64,000 nucleotides of DNA from Phyllobacterium zundukense (GCF_002764115.1 NZ_CP017940.1:2330501-2394500), one strand, 5' to 3'; numbered from the stretch's first letter, positions 34,070 through 43,922 are shown. A program made the numbers and translations. The notes: a model not told the origin generated them from the letters alone.

Positions 34070-34987
34070 ATGAGCTTGGATAACACTTCACATTCCGGTA
34101 GACCGGGACCTGACGAGTTGGTTCCGTCGCGCTACGCGCTGAAGATCGGCGAGATTGACGTAATGGTGATCAGCGACGGGGTGCTGACGCTGCCAGGCGC
34201 GATGTTGGGTCACAACGCCGACCCGGCCGCGCGGGCGGCCTGGTCAGACTACAATTTCCTGCCGACGGACATGCTCGATTGGGGGCTCAACGTGGTGGTC
34301 GTGCGTAGCGGCAGCCAGACCATACTCATCGATGCTGGCCTGGGGGATGACCCGGACTTGAACTTGCCGAAGGCCGGGCAACTGGCCCATCGACTGGAGG
34401 CCGCCGGCATCGATCTTGCGTCCGTGACCGACGTGGTGCTTACCCACATGCACATGGACCACATTGGCATGCTGCTGGTCGACGGGGTGAAGGAGCAGCT
34501 GCGTCCGGACCTGCGAATCCATGTGGCAGACGCCGAGGTCAAGTTCTGGACGCACCCCGATTTCTCCCACGTCTCCATGCCGCAGGGGTTCCCGGACGCG
34601 CTTCGGGCGGCCGCCAAGCGGTTCGCGGAAGAGTACCGCAGCCAGCTGCGGACGTTCGAGGAGGAGTACGAGGTTGCGCCGGGGGTGGTCGTCACCCGCA
34701 CTGGCGGCCACACGCCCGGGCACAGCGTGGTGCGCCTCGCGTCCGGCGGCGACCGGCTGATGTTCGCAGGCGATGCTGTGTTCGCGGTCGGGTTCGAGCA
34801 CCCCGACTGGTACAACGGCTTCGAACACGACCCCGAGGAGGCGGCCCGCGTCCGGGTCCGTCTTTTGCGGGAGCTGGCGGCGAGCGGCGAGTTGCTGGTG
34901 GCCACTCACCTGCCGTTCCCCTCCGTCGGCCATGTGGCGGTCGACGGCGATACCTTTCGTTGGGTACCGATATTCTGGGACTACTGA
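34070..34987 (+). CDS. Metallo-beta-lactamase-fold hydrolase
   Basis: 305 aa, ATG seven bases after AGGAGG. The zinc-binding motif THMHMDHIGM is near residue 125, with later His in GGHTPGHSVV, Asp in MFAGDAVF and His in LLVATHLPFP. Similar proteins include quorum-quenching lactonases and other N-acyl hydrolases, but substrate cannot be assigned. The gene is visibly more GC-rich than its neighbours, with strong use of G/C third positions, and follows a truncated stub, so horizontal acquisition is likely. Confidence 0.88.
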   Translation: MSLDNTSHSGRPGPDELVPSRYALKIGEIDVMVISDGVLTLPGAMLGHNADPAARAAWSDYNFLPTDMLDWGLNVVVVRSGSQTILIDAGLGDDPDLNLPKAGQLAHRLEAAGIDLASVTDVVLTHMHMDHIGMLLVDGVKEQLRPDLRIHVADAEVKFWTHPDFSHVSMPQGFPDALRAAAKRFAEEYRSQLRTFEEEYEVAPGVVVTRTGGHTPGHSVVRLASGGDRLMFAGDAVFAVGFEHPDWYNGFEHDPEEAARVRVRLLRELAASGELLVATHLPFPSVGHVAVDGDTFRWVPIFWDY

Positions 34988-35034
34988 CCGCTTTCTGGGT
35001 CAGGGGTGAAGAGGTAGCCGTCGAGGACCATCCC

Positions 35035-35250
35035 ATGATTGTCTGTTCGTGCAATGTGTTGAGCGATCAGGATGTCCGCTCCGCCGTCGAGGCGGAGCGG
35101 ACGCACTCGATTAGCCAGGTCTATGGCTGTCTCGGTTGCAGCGCACAGTGCGGCCGCTGCGCGCGCACCATCCGCCGCATCATGGACGAGTCGCTTGGCA
35201 GCACCCATGCGGCGTCCTGCAACGGCTGCGCGCGGTCCTTGCAACCCTGA
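35035..35250 (+). CDS. Bacterioferritin-associated ferredoxin-like protein
   Basis: 71 aa from the ATG at 35035 (GAGGA upstream). MIVCSCNVLSDQDVRSAVEA with Cys-x-Cys near the N-terminus and GCSAQCGRCARTIRR further on give the four cysteines of the BFD-like [2Fe-2S] domain. Bfd releases iron from bacterioferritin. Extra cysteines (SCNGCARS) in the tail are unusual for Bfd. No bacterioferritin gene is near, so the partner is unknown. Confidence 0.85.
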   Translation: MIVCSCNVLSDQDVRSAVEAERTHSISQVYGCLGCSAQCGRCARTIRRIMDESLGSTHAASCNGCARSLQP

Positions 35251-35321
35251 CTTGGCCGCCGAGCCGCTGCCGGAGCAGACCCCAATCTCAGGCGGAATTT
35301 CTGATATGGATTGCGAGCGTA

Positions 35322-36620
35322 TCAATGATCTGGTGGCCAAACATCATGATGGTGCGCGCCAGCAATCGAACTGGCGCTCCGCTTGCCGACCTCGTCATTT
35401 CCCGCCTTCACATGTGAATAATCCAGCGCCGCGACAAGCGGATCGTCGACGGGCCAAACCAGGGCAGCCAGCAGAAGAGACAGTCCAGCAATGCCTGCCA
35501 GTCCGACGAAGGTGATTGTTAGACCGAATGTCGCGCCCAGCCATCCGGCCAGAAGATAGGCAACCAGCCAACACCCATGGGATAGTGCGAATTGGGCGGC
35601 GTATACCGCAGGTTTATCCTCCGGACGCACGGACCTTCGCAAAAGTCGACTCGATGGCGTTTGCACTATGGAATATCCGACGCCGAGTACGAACCAGAGC
35701 ACCACTAGAGAACCGTAGGAAGAGATCACCGCTCCCGCCAAAAGCGCCAACGAAAGCAATAACATGCCGATCAGCATGGCCAAACGGTCGGAGATAGTCT
35801 CAAGCAGGTCAGGTAAAACGATCGACGCCAATATTGAGCCGCCACCATAGGCAGCCAAAGCCAAAGCCACCGAGCTTTGTGACAGGCTGAAATCAGATTG
35901 CACCATCACGACCGTATTATCCATTACCATCGCGCCTGCTGCTGCCACGCCGACGTTCAGTGTGAACAATCCCCGTAAGCGCGGCGTTGCTGCAAAAATG
36001 CGAACTCCCTGCGTTATTCGGTGATAAATGCCGCGGCGTTCGGGCGGTCTCGGACTTGGTACGATAACCGACATCACCAACGCAGCCGAAACGAGAAACC
36101 CGATGACGGTGCCGGCGAACAAACTATGAAAATTCACTACGCTCAGCAAAGCCGCCGCCAATATAGGACTGACAAGGCTCTCAAGTTCATAGGCCAACCG
36201 GGAGAGCGAGAGCGCCCGCGTGTAATCATCTTCATCACGCAGTATTATTGGGATCGTCGCCTGGAAAGTCGGCGTGAACGCGGCCGAAGCCGATTGGAGC
36301 ACGAAAATTAGCAAATAGATTTGCCATATTTCTTTCACGAAAGGCAAAGCCAGCGCTACAAGCGCGCGTACGAGATCAAGGCTGACAAGCATGAAACGAC
36401 GCTGCAATCGCTCGACAAAGGCTGCCGCAATCGGAGCGATGCCAACATACGCGATCATCTTGATAGTAAAGGCCGTGCCAAGGACCTCGCCAGCGTTCTT
36501 TCCTGCCATGTCATAGGCCAGCAGTCCCAGCGCCACTGTCGCCAGCCCCGTACCGAGGAGGGCGATGACCTGGGCCGAGAACAGGTGGCGATATGTCCGG
36601 TTCTCAAGAACGGAAAGCAT
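35322..36620 (-). CDS. MFS transporter, EntS-like
   Basis: 432 aa from the ATG at 36620 (AGGA seven bases upstream); a longer frame to 36728 reads repeat-like DNA. About ten to twelve helices, beginning LSVLENRTYRHLFSAQVIAL, with the MFS_3-type pattern LGLLAYDMAGKNAGEVLGTA. Relatives include enterobactin exporter EntS and macrolide exporters, so it may pump a small molecule out. The C-terminal 30 residues are polar and histidine-rich (AGAHHHDVWP), perhaps a late extension. Confidence 0.82.
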   Translation of the reverse strand: MLSVLENRTYRHLFSAQVIALLGTGLATVALGLLAYDMAGKNAGEVLGTAFTIKMIAYVGIAPIAAAFVERLQRRFMLVSLDLVRALVALALPFVKEIWQIYLLIFVLQSASAAFTPTFQATIPIILRDEDDYTRALSLSRLAYELESLVSPILAAALLSVVNFHSLFAGTVIGFLVSAALVMSVIVPSPRPPERRGIYHRITQGVRIFAATPRLRGLFTLNVGVAAAGAMVMDNTVVMVQSDFSLSQSSVALALAAYGGGSILASIVLPDLLETISDRLAMLIGMLLLSLALLAGAVISSYGSLVVLWFVLGVGYSIVQTPSSRLLRRSVRPEDKPAVYAAQFALSHGCWLVAYLLAGWLGATFGLTITFVGLAGIAGLSLLLAALVWPVDDPLVAALDYSHVKAGNDEVGKRSASSIAGAHHHDVWPPDH

Positions 36621-36955
36621 TGGCAATCCTGCTGCTGCAGTGCTCGGTATGTCTGACAATCGTTGATCGGCATATCCTTGCCCTAGAGCGTTTCCGGAAC
36701 GTTGATTACTCTTGGATCGGAATCCCAAGGGATGGATCTGTGGCTAATCGTTCGGCCTATTCAGATATTGCGTACCGAAGCATAGCCCGGACCGGTCGGC
36801 CTCGCTATTGCCTCGGAATCATTCCAGGCTGAAATAGACGTGGAGCATAGTTTTGGGATTCCATGCTGATTACGGAGCCGCCAGGGCAGCGCTAGAGTGA
36901 CCTAGCCGGCCCCAGCCGGTTGACACGACAATCTCGGCACGAGCGTGTGAGCAAC
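36621..36955. other. Divergent promoter region MFS / antiporter 1
   Basis: About 335 bases. Contains CTAGAGCGTTTCCGGAACG (about 36683-36701), of the type of short intergenic repeat common in this order, and the box GGGATTCCATGCTGAT at 36855-36870 shared with two other genes. Confidence 0.5.
36855..36870 (+). promoter_or_regulatory. Shared upstream box, copy 1
   Basis: GGGATTCCATGCTGAT, 101 bases before the antiporter 1 start. Related sequences are at 38517 (GGGATTCTGTGCTGAT) and 43286 (GGGATTCTGTGCCAAT), 109 and 93 bases before their genes. Confidence 0.4.
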
Positions 36956-38386
36956 ATGGCTTCAGCTTCAAAACCGTATTTTTCCGTTTGGACATTGATG
37001 GCGATGGTCGTGGGCTCGATGGTCGGGGCTGGGATTTTTTCTTTGCCACAGGCCTTCGGGCGGGTAACTGGACCATTTGGCGCACTGATCGCATGGTCGA
37101 TCGCCGGTACGGGTATGCTCATGCTGGCCTTCGTATTCCAGACGCTGTCACGACGAAAGCCCGACCTGGACACAGGCATATATGCTTACGCCAAAGCCGG
37201 ATTCGGCAACTATCTCGGGTTTCTGTCCGCACTTGGCTATTGGTCGGCTGCCTGTCTCGGCAATGTTTCGTATTTCGTGCTGATCAAGTCGACACTTGGC
37301 TTGTTTTTTCCCGTCTTTGGAGACGGCAACACGATTATAGCGATCTTTTTTTCGTCGGTCCTTCTCTGGATCTTCCATACGCTCATACTACGCGGGGTCA
37401 GGGGCGCGGCCGCTGTCAACACCGTCGTGACTTTCGCCAAGATTATTCCAATTCTCCTTTTCATCGTCTTTGTGGTCGGGGGCTTCCACGCCGATATTTT
37501 CGCCACCAATTTCTGGGGCGGTGAGGACGTGAGCTTCAACAATGTCGCCAACCAGGTCCGCGCGACCATGCTTGTGACAGTCTTCGTGTTCGTCGGAATC
37601 GAAGGGGCCAGTGTGTATTCCCGTTACGCGCGAAACCGCAACGATGTCGGTGTGGCGACGCTTGTGGGTTTCCTCGGTGTGTTGTGCCTGCTTGCTCTTG
37701 TTACAATCCTGTCCTATGGCGTCATGCTGCGTCCAGATCTTGCGGCGCTGCGCAACCCATCCATGGCCGGTGTTCTCGAAGCGGTCGTCGGACCCTGGGG
37801 GGCAATATTTGTCAGCTTGGGTTTGTTGATTTCCGTTTTGGGCGCCTATCTGTCGTGGGTGCTTCTCGCCGCAGAAATTCTGTTTTCGGCATCCAGATAC
37901 GAAACCATGCCGCAGTTTTTGTCGCACGAGAACAGGAACGGGGTACCATCCAATGCCCTGTGGCTTACCAATATCGTCGTCCAGACGTTTTTGATCCTGA
38001 CGCTGTTTACGCAATATGCGTTCAGGCTTGCGCTCGAGCTAACGAGCTCCATGATCCTCATCCCCTACCTTCTCGTTGCTGCCTACGGATTTAAACTTGC
38101 CTGGACCGGCGAAACCTATGACAGGGATCCATCTGGCCACAGGACGGATTTGGCGCGGGCAGGCATCGCCCTGATTTACACTGCGGGCTTGATTTATGCA
38201 GCCGGAGCGAACCACCTGCTGCTGTCGGCCGTGATTTATGGTCCTGGTTCAATTCTGTATATTATTGCGCGCCGCGAACGGAGCAAAGCGCTGTTCTCGC
38301 CAATCGAACTGGCCATGTTCGCAGTTGCAGTTTTTGGCGCCGCGGTAGCGATCTATGCCATCGCCGCAGGTCTCACTCCCGTCTAG
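36956..38386 (+). CDS. Basic amino acid antiporter, ArcD-like (APC family)
   Basis: 476 aa with about twelve membrane helices. The APC signature VVGSMVGAGIFSLPQAFGRV is at the N-terminus, the substrate-binding GxG turn of the first broken helix. Other family text: GYWSAACLGNVSYFVLIKST and VFVFVGIEGASVYSRYARNR. ArcD and AdiC relatives exchange arginine for ornithine or agmatine across the inner membrane. The next gene is a close paralogue and the one after is arginine deiminase, which supports arginine/ornithine exchange. Start chosen at the ATG that aligns with the paralogue. Confidence 0.9.
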   Translation: MASASKPYFSVWTLMAMVVGSMVGAGIFSLPQAFGRVTGPFGALIAWSIAGTGMLMLAFVFQTLSRRKPDLDTGIYAYAKAGFGNYLGFLSALGYWSAACLGNVSYFVLIKSTLGLFFPVFGDGNTIIAIFFSSVLLWIFHTLILRGVRGAAAVNTVVTFAKIIPILLFIVFVVGGFHADIFATNFWGGEDVSFNNVANQVRATMLVTVFVFVGIEGASVYSRYARNRNDVGVATLVGFLGVLCLLALVTILSYGVMLRPDLAALRNPSMAGVLEAVVGPWGAIFVSLGLLISVLGAYLSWVLLAAEILFSASRYETMPQFLSHENRNGVPSNALWLTNIVVQTFLILTLFTQYAFRLALELTSSMILIPYLLVAAYGFKLAWTGETYDRDPSGHRTDLARAGIALIYTAGLIYAAGANHLLLSAVIYGPGSILYIIARRERSKALFSPIELAMFAVAVFGAAVAIYAIAAGLTPV

Positions 38387-38516
38387 CCAAGCGTCGCGAT
38401 GGTGTATGCCGGAATAACGAGCTTGGACCAAAACGTTACGCCTCGACTAGCCGGGCTCGCAATAGCGTTGTTCTTTCGGACGTTGTTCAGAAAATCGGGA
38501 CGCTAGGAATAGTCGT

Positions 38517-38532
38517 GGGATTCTGTGCTGAT
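38517..38532 (+). promoter_or_regulatory. Shared upstream box, copy 2
   Basis: GGGATTCTGTGCTGAT, 109 bases before the antiporter 2 start. See copy 1. Confidence 0.4.
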
Positions 38533-38625
38533 CCCCTGGAGACCCCAACAACACTATAATCTCAAAATGAGAACTCCCAGCGGTCGACGCCCGGGAACAC
38601 TTGATAAAGTTTTGTAGAGGACACC

Positions 38626-40059
38626 ATGGCTTCAGACTCTACTCAGAAATTCTCATTGTTCGCACTCACCGCCATGGTCGTCGGGTCTATGGTCGGCGCC
38701 GGCATTTTTTCTCTCCCACGCACCTTCGGCAATGCCACCGGCCCGTTTGGCGCGATCATAGCCTGGTGTATCGCCGGGGGTGGCATGTACATGCTTGCCC
38801 GCGTTTTCCAGGCACTCGCCGAGCGAAAACCCGATCTCGACGCGGGCGTGTTCGCATATGCCAAGGAAGGCTTTGGCGACTATCCAGGCTTTCTGTCAGC
38901 TTTCGGCTACTGGATCGGTAGTTGCATCGGTAACGTCTCCTATTGGGTTCTGATCAAGTCGACCCTCGGGCTGTTCTTCCCTGTGTTCGGAGACGGCAAT
39001 ACGGTGGTCGCGATCGTCGTCGCCTCAATCGGCATCTGGCTTTTTCACTTCATGATCCTGAGGGGCGTCCAGCAGGCAGCTTTTATCAATACCGTGGTGA
39101 CCATTGCCAAGATCGTCCCGATTCTGCTCTTCATCCTGATACTTTTCCTGTTCTTCAAAGCGGAAATGTTCAGCGCCAATTTCTGGGGCGGGGTGGGGAT
39201 GCCGGATGCAAGTCTTTTCGACCAGGTGCGCGCGACCATGCTGGCAACGGTATTCGTCTTCATCGGCATCGAGGGTGCGAGCAACTACTCACGCTATGCA
39301 TCCAAACGCTCCGATGTCGGGACGGCAACGATCCTCGGTTTCATCGGCGTGTCGACCCTGATGGTGCTGGTGACGCTCCTGCCCTATGCCGCCCTGCCCC
39401 GCGCAGAAATCGCCGCCATGGGCCAACCTTCGATGGCCGGGGTGCTCGAGGCCGTTGCCGGCCACTGGGGGGCGGTTTTCATCAGCGTCGGGGTGATCGT
39501 CTCGGTGCTCGGTGCTTATCTTGCCTGGTCGCTGGTATGTGCTGAGGTGCTGTTCATTGCTGCAAGAACCAATGATATGCCGAGGCTCTTTGCAAGAGAG
39601 AACCGGAACAAGGTTCCCGCGGCCGCCCTGTGGCTGACGAATATCGTGGTGCAGATCTTCGTCATCAGTACCTACTGGTCGCGGGATGCCTTCGCGCTGA
39701 TGTTGAATTTGACGAGCGCCATGTCATTGATTCCGTACCTCTTCGTGGCGGCTTTCGGTTTATTGCTCGCCCGGCGTGGGGAAACCTACGAGACACGTCC
39801 GCAGGAGCGCTCTCGCGACCTCATCATAGCCTCTGTCGCCGCCATCTACACAGTCTTCATGATTTTGGCAGGCGGGCCGAAATTCGTTCTGCTCTCCGCG
39901 CTTCTTTATGCACCTGGCACACTGCTCTATTTCTGGGCCCGCCGCGAGCAGGGCAAGCAGGTGTTCAACACCACAGCCGACTGGGCCATCTTTGCCGTCG
40001 CAGCAATCGGCTGCATCGCGGCGCTGATCGGACTCGCGACCGGCTACATCGCCATTTAA
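38626..40059 (+). CDS. Basic amino acid antiporter, ArcD-like paralogue 2
   Basis: 477 aa, strong ribosome binding site AGAGGA. Very similar to the preceding gene over the whole length: VVGSMVGAGIFSLPRTFGNA, VLIKSTLGLFFPVFGDGNT and VFVFIGIEGASNYSRYASKR. Twelve helices. It ends 15 bases before arginine deiminase and is surely in one operon with it, so this copy is the more likely arginine/ornithine exchanger; the first copy has its own upstream box and could have a different substrate such as agmatine or citrulline. Confidence 0.92.
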   Translation: MASDSTQKFSLFALTAMVVGSMVGAGIFSLPRTFGNATGPFGAIIAWCIAGGGMYMLARVFQALAERKPDLDAGVFAYAKEGFGDYPGFLSAFGYWIGSCIGNVSYWVLIKSTLGLFFPVFGDGNTVVAIVVASIGIWLFHFMILRGVQQAAFINTVVTIAKIVPILLFILILFLFFKAEMFSANFWGGVGMPDASLFDQVRATMLATVFVFIGIEGASNYSRYASKRSDVGTATILGFIGVSTLMVLVTLLPYAALPRAEIAAMGQPSMAGVLEAVAGHWGAVFISVGVIVSVLGAYLAWSLVCAEVLFIAARTNDMPRLFARENRNKVPAAALWLTNIVVQIFVISTYWSRDAFALMLNLTSAMSLIPYLFVAAFGLLLARRGETYETRPQERSRDLIIASVAAIYTVFMILAGGPKFVLLSALLYAPGTLLYFWARREQGKQVFNTTADWAIFAVAAIGCIAALIGLATGYIAI

Positions 40060-40074
40060 TTCAGGAGGTCCAAC

Positions 40075-41331
40075 ATGTCAGCTTCTCCCGATACTACCGG
40101 TTTTGGCGTTTATTCCGAGGTGGGCCAGTTGCGCAAGGTTCTGGTGTGCGCACCAGGCCGTGCGCATCAGCGGCTGACGCCGAGCAATTGCGATGCGTTG
40201 CTCTTTGACGACGTGCTTTGGGTCGACAATGCCAAACGTGACCATTTCGACTTCATGACCAAAATGCGCGACCGTGGCACGGAGGTGCTGGAGATGCACA
40301 ATCTGCTCACCGATACAGTCGCGATCCCCGAAGGAAAGAAGTGGATTCTCGACAACCAGGTGGTTGCGAACCAGGTCGGACTGGGCCTGGTCGATGAGAT
40401 ACGCAGTTATCTGGAGGGCTTGCCCAATCGGGAGCTTGCAGAGACCCTGATCGGCGGCCTTTCAACCTATGAGTTCCCCGAAACGCATGGCGGAGAAATG
40501 CTGAAATTGGTCAGGGACGCGGCCGGTGTAAACGAGTATCTGTTGCCGCCGCTTCCCAATACGCTTTACACACGAGATACGACGTGCTGGATCTATGGGG
40601 GCGTTACACTGAACCCGCTATATTGGCCGGCACGCCATGAGGAGACAATCCTCACCACCGCAATCTACAAGTTCCACCCCAGCTTTGCCGGAAAGGTCAA
40701 CGTCTGGTGGGGCGATCCGACGCAAGACTGGGGCCTCTCCACTCTGGAGGGCGGCGACGTGATGCCGATCGGCAAGGGCAACGTGCTTATCGGCATGAGC
40801 GAGCGCACCTCGCGCCAGGCAATCAGCCAGCTTGCGGCGACGCTCTTCGAGAGGGGGGCGGCGGAGCGCGTGATCGTTGCTGCCATGCCCAAGCTGCGTG
40901 CCGCAATGCATCTTGATACGGTGTTCACGTTCGCAGACCGCGATTGCGTGCTGCTCTATCCGGATATCGTCAACAGCATCGATGCCTTTTCCTACCGGCC
41001 TGGTGAAAAACCGGGAACGGTCGAGCTGCATAAGGATAAGGGGACATTCGTCGAGACTGTTCGCGACGCTCTCGGTTTCAAGAAGATGCGCGTGGTCGAG
41101 ACAGGTGGTAATGATTATATGCGTGAACGCACCCAGTGGGACAGCGGCGCCAATCTCGTTTGCGCTTCCCCGGGCGTTGTCTTCGCCTACGACCGCAACA
41201 CCTACACCAACACGCTGCTGCGCAAGGAGGGCATCGAGGTCATCACCATCACAGGCGCCGAACTCGGCCGCGGTCGTGGTGGCGGTCATTGCATGACCTG
41301 TCCAATCAGCCGTGATCCGGTGGATTACTGA
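40075..41331 (+). CDS. arcA: Arginine deiminase
   Basis: 418 aa, the length of the Pseudomonas enzyme. [20 protein letters not shown] starts the guanidino-group-modifying fold; the active site has the Asp/Glu/His set ([13 protein letters not shown]) and the nucleophile Cys406 in [14 protein letters not shown]. It converts arginine to citrulline and ammonia. The ammonia raises cytosolic pH, so the pathway serves acid resistance and anaerobic ATP supply. The genes for ornithine carbamoyltransferase (arcB) and carbamate kinase (arcC) are not here, so in this locus the reaction may serve mainly for ammonia release. GGAGG eight bases upstream. Confidence 0.96.
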   Translation: MSASPDTTGFGVYSEVGQLRKVLVCAPGRAHQRLTPSNCDALLFDDVLWVDNAKRDHFDFMTKMRDRGTEVLEMHNLLTDTVAIPEGKKWILDNQVVANQVGLGLVDEIRSYLEGLPNRELAETLIGGLSTYEFPETHGGEMLKLVRDAAGVNEYLLPPLPNTLYTRDTTCWIYGGVTLNPLYWPARHEETILTTAIYKFHPSFAGKVNVWWGDPTQDWGLSTLEGGDVMPIGKGNVLIGMSERTSRQAISQLAATLFERGAAERVIVAAMPKLRAAMHLDTVFTFADRDCVLLYPDIVNSIDAFSYRPGEKPGTVELHKDKGTFVETVRDALGFKKMRVVETGGNDYMRERTQWDSGANLVCASPGVVFAYDRNTYTNTLLRKEGIEVITITGAELGRGRGGGHCMTCPISRDPVDY

Positions 41332-41502
41332 TCCTGGCATCCTGCGATAGCCTCGCGAATACCGCGCAGACGGCTGTATAGATACAAACTGCGACTGAGC
41401 CACGGCGGAGATTACTTGGTAGCCCAACAACTGCATTTGTGCCAGGCATCGCTGCACGCTTATGCATGGGAGTAAAAACTCGAACACTGTGCGGAGGGGT
41501 AG

Positions 41503-43176
41503 TTGCAGGCGAAAACCGCATTGGCGAAGTCACCATCAATTATCGGCGTGGTTGTCGGCATTCTCTTCTTCGCTGCATCCTTAACTCCGAGCCTGATGCC
41601 TCGAACTTATCTTGTTCAAGGCGTTGTTTCCGGATGCTGTGCGGCGCTCGGCTATGGTGTCGGCGTACTGATGCGTTGGCTTTGGTTCTATCTGGAGCTT
41701 CCGTTGCCGCGGGCACGCACTCGGAAAATAGCGAAGATCGCGACTATCGCCATCTGCGTCGCAATTGCGGCTTTCTTCCTTTGGAAAACCACGGAATGGC
41801 AGAACTCCATCCGGAAACTGATGGGGCTCGATCCAGTACAAAGGGCCGAGCCTTTCGAGCTTGCTGCCATTGCGCTGGTGGTGTTTGGTTTGCTGGTTCT
41901 GCTTGCGCGGCTCTTCAGGCTGACCTACATGGTTCTCTCGGGCTCGTTCGAACGATTTCTTCCAAGACGGGTGTCCAATGTAGTCGGGGGATTGCTCGCG
42001 GTCGGACTGTTTTGGTCGATCGCGGAAGGCCTTCTTTTCAGAACAGCGTTGCGGATTGCAGATAGCTCATTCCAGCAGCTCGACGCCATCATTGACGATA
42101 ATCTGGCGATGCCGGCCGATCCTGCCAAAACCGGCAGCGTGGCTTCGCTGATTAACTGGAAGGAATTGGGCCGGCAGGGCCGCCAATTCATTTCTTCCAG
42201 CCCGACAGGCGCTGAAATTGGTAAATTCTTTCAGGAAAACGCCCCCAATCCCATCCGCGTTTATGTCGGACTCAATAGCGCAGATAATGTTGAGGAAAGA
42301 GCTCGGCTGGCTTTGGCGGAGCTCAAGCGCGACGGCGCATTCGAGAGGTCCATCCTGGTCGTCATTGTTCCAACCGGGACCGGCTGGGTCGACCCTGCGG
42401 CAATGGACACTGTCGAATATCTTCATAAGGGCGACGTTGCGAGCGTTGCCCTCCAGTATTCCTACCTGAGCAGTTGGCTCTCGCTACTGGTCGAGCCAGC
42501 ATACGGCGCCGAAGCCGGGCACGCTCTTTTCCGGGAAGTCTATCGCTACTGGATCACTCTCCCTCGCGATCGCCGCCCCAAACTGTACCTGCATGGGCTG
42601 AGCCTTGGCGCAATGAATTCGGAGCTTTCGGCCGATCTCTTCGATATAGTCGCCGACCCGTTTGAAGGCGCACTGTGGAGTGGACCGCCCTTTCAGAGCG
42701 GCACCTGGAAATCAGTGACCGCCAACCGCAATCCGGGATCACCCGCCTGGTTGCCGCGTTTCCGTGACGGCTCGATCATCCGATTCACCAATCAGAACAA
42801 CGCTCTGAATATTCCGAGTGCCACCTGGGGACCGATCCGGATCGTCTACCTTCAATATGCCAGCGACCCAGTGACATTTTTCGATTTTCATTCGCTCTAC
42901 CGGGAACCTGACTGGATGAAGACTCCACGCGGTCCCGACGTCTCCCCTGATTTGCGCTGGTTCCCTGTAGTCACGATGGTGCAACTTTTGCTGGACATGG
43001 CAATAGCCACGACATCTCCGATTGGGTATGGGCATGTTTACGCACCGGAACACTACATCGATGCCTGGATCGCTGTCACTGATCCGCAAGGCCTTCGGCC
43101 GAATGATGTCACGCGCCTCAAGACATTTTTCGCAACCGAGTTTCGCAGTGACGCCGAGCCGTCCACGGGCGGATAA
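41503..43176 (+). CDS. Membrane alpha/beta-hydrolase (Abhydrolase_9 type)
   Basis: 557 aa, TTG start six bases after GGAGG. The N-terminal half has four or five membrane helices with FFAASLTPSLMPRTYLVQGV, typical of the Abhydrolase_9 N-terminal domain. The C-terminal half is the hydrolase domain with the serine elbow LHGLSLGAMNSE and SGPPFQSGTWKSV, and the late His in GYGHVYAPEHYID. Family members are uncharacterised integral membrane esterase- or lipase-like proteins. Position after arcA suggests an envelope role under the same stress, which is inference only. Confidence 0.82.
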   Translation: MQAKTALAKSPSIIGVVVGILFFAASLTPSLMPRTYLVQGVVSGCCAALGYGVGVLMRWLWFYLELPLPRARTRKIAKIATIAICVAIAAFFLWKTTEWQNSIRKLMGLDPVQRAEPFELAAIALVVFGLLVLLARLFRLTYMVLSGSFERFLPRRVSNVVGGLLAVGLFWSIAEGLLFRTALRIADSSFQQLDAIIDDNLAMPADPAKTGSVASLINWKELGRQGRQFISSSPTGAEIGKFFQENAPNPIRVYVGLNSADNVEERARLALAELKRDGAFERSILVVIVPTGTGWVDPAAMDTVEYLHKGDVASVALQYSYLSSWLSLLVEPAYGAEAGHALFREVYRYWITLPRDRRPKLYLHGLSLGAMNSELSADLFDIVADPFEGALWSGPPFQSGTWKSVTANRNPGSPAWLPRFRDGSIIRFTNQNNALNIPSATWGPIRIVYLQYASDPVTFFDFHSLYREPDWMKTPRGPDVSPDLRWFPVVTMVQLLLDMAIATTSPIGYGHVYAPEHYIDAWIAVTDPQGLRPNDVTRLKTFFATEFRSDAEPSTGG

Positions 43177-43285
43177 GATATTGGTCAGTCGCGGCGCTGG
43201 TGATCTTTTGCGTTTATCTGCTTTGTTGAATGCGCATGAGCAAATGCCACCAGACCCCTTAAAAAGAGACGCAATGCATCATTCC

Positions 43286-43301
43286 GGGATTCTGTGCCAA
43301 T
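43286..43301 (+). promoter_or_regulatory. Shared upstream box, copy 3
   Basis: GGGATTCTGTGCCAAT, 93 bases before the DUF1269 gene. See copy 1. Confidence 0.4.
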
Positions 43302-43378
43302 TTCCTCGTTGCGTCGGCGCGATATGATTTGATGTGACTTTGTTACTTACGTCCAAGCACTCGCAACCTGGAGGGGTC

Positions 43379-43873
43379 ATGTCTAGTCTCATCGTCATCG
43401 TATATCCAACGGAAACCAAGGCTGAAGAGGTGCGCCGTCGCCTCATCGAACTGCAGAAGGAGTATTTGATCACGCTCGGTGACGCCGTCATCGCGACCAA
43501 GACCGACGCTGGCAAAATCAAACTAAACCAGCTTGTAAGTACGACAGCGGCTGGGGCTATATCGGGCAGTTTTTGGGGGCTTCTAATAGGTGTCCTTTTC
43601 CTCAATCCGCTCATCGGCGCGGCTGTGGGCGCGGCATCCGGTGCTATCGGCGGTGCCCTGACCGATGTCGGCATAAACGACGCTTTCATGAAAGACCTGG
43701 CGAGCAACCTTCAACCGGGAAATGCGGCGTTGTTCGTGCTGGTGCAGGAAATGACCGCCGATAAGGTGCTGAAGGAAATATCTGGCTTCGGCGGCGTGGT
43801 GCTCAAAACTTCCCTTGATGAAACCAAGGAGCAGATTCTACGCGACGCGTTGCAGAAAGCTTCGGCAACGTAA
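43379..43873 (+). CDS. DUF1269 membrane protein
   Basis: 164 aa from the ATG at 43379, directly after GGAGGGGTC. SSLIVIVYPTETKAEEVRRR, then a glycine-rich membrane hairpin (FWGLLIGVLFLNPLIGAAVG and AASGAIGGAL) and ALFVLVQEMTADKVLKEI. This is the DUF1269 family, cytosolic ends with a central membrane hairpin; its function is unknown and it is often stress-induced. Preceded by the box shared with the antiporter genes. Confidence 0.88.
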   Translation: MSSLIVIVYPTETKAEEVRRRLIELQKEYLITLGDAVIATKTDAGKIKLNQLVSTTAAGAISGSFWGLLIGVLFLNPLIGAAVGAASGAIGGALTDVGINDAFMKDLASNLQPGNAALFVLVQEMTADKVLKEISGFGGVVLKTSLDETKEQILRDALQKASAT

Positions 43874-43922
43874 TCGTTTTGCAATCCGCCAGAACACGGC
43901 TCGGCAGGAACGAGGAGAATTA

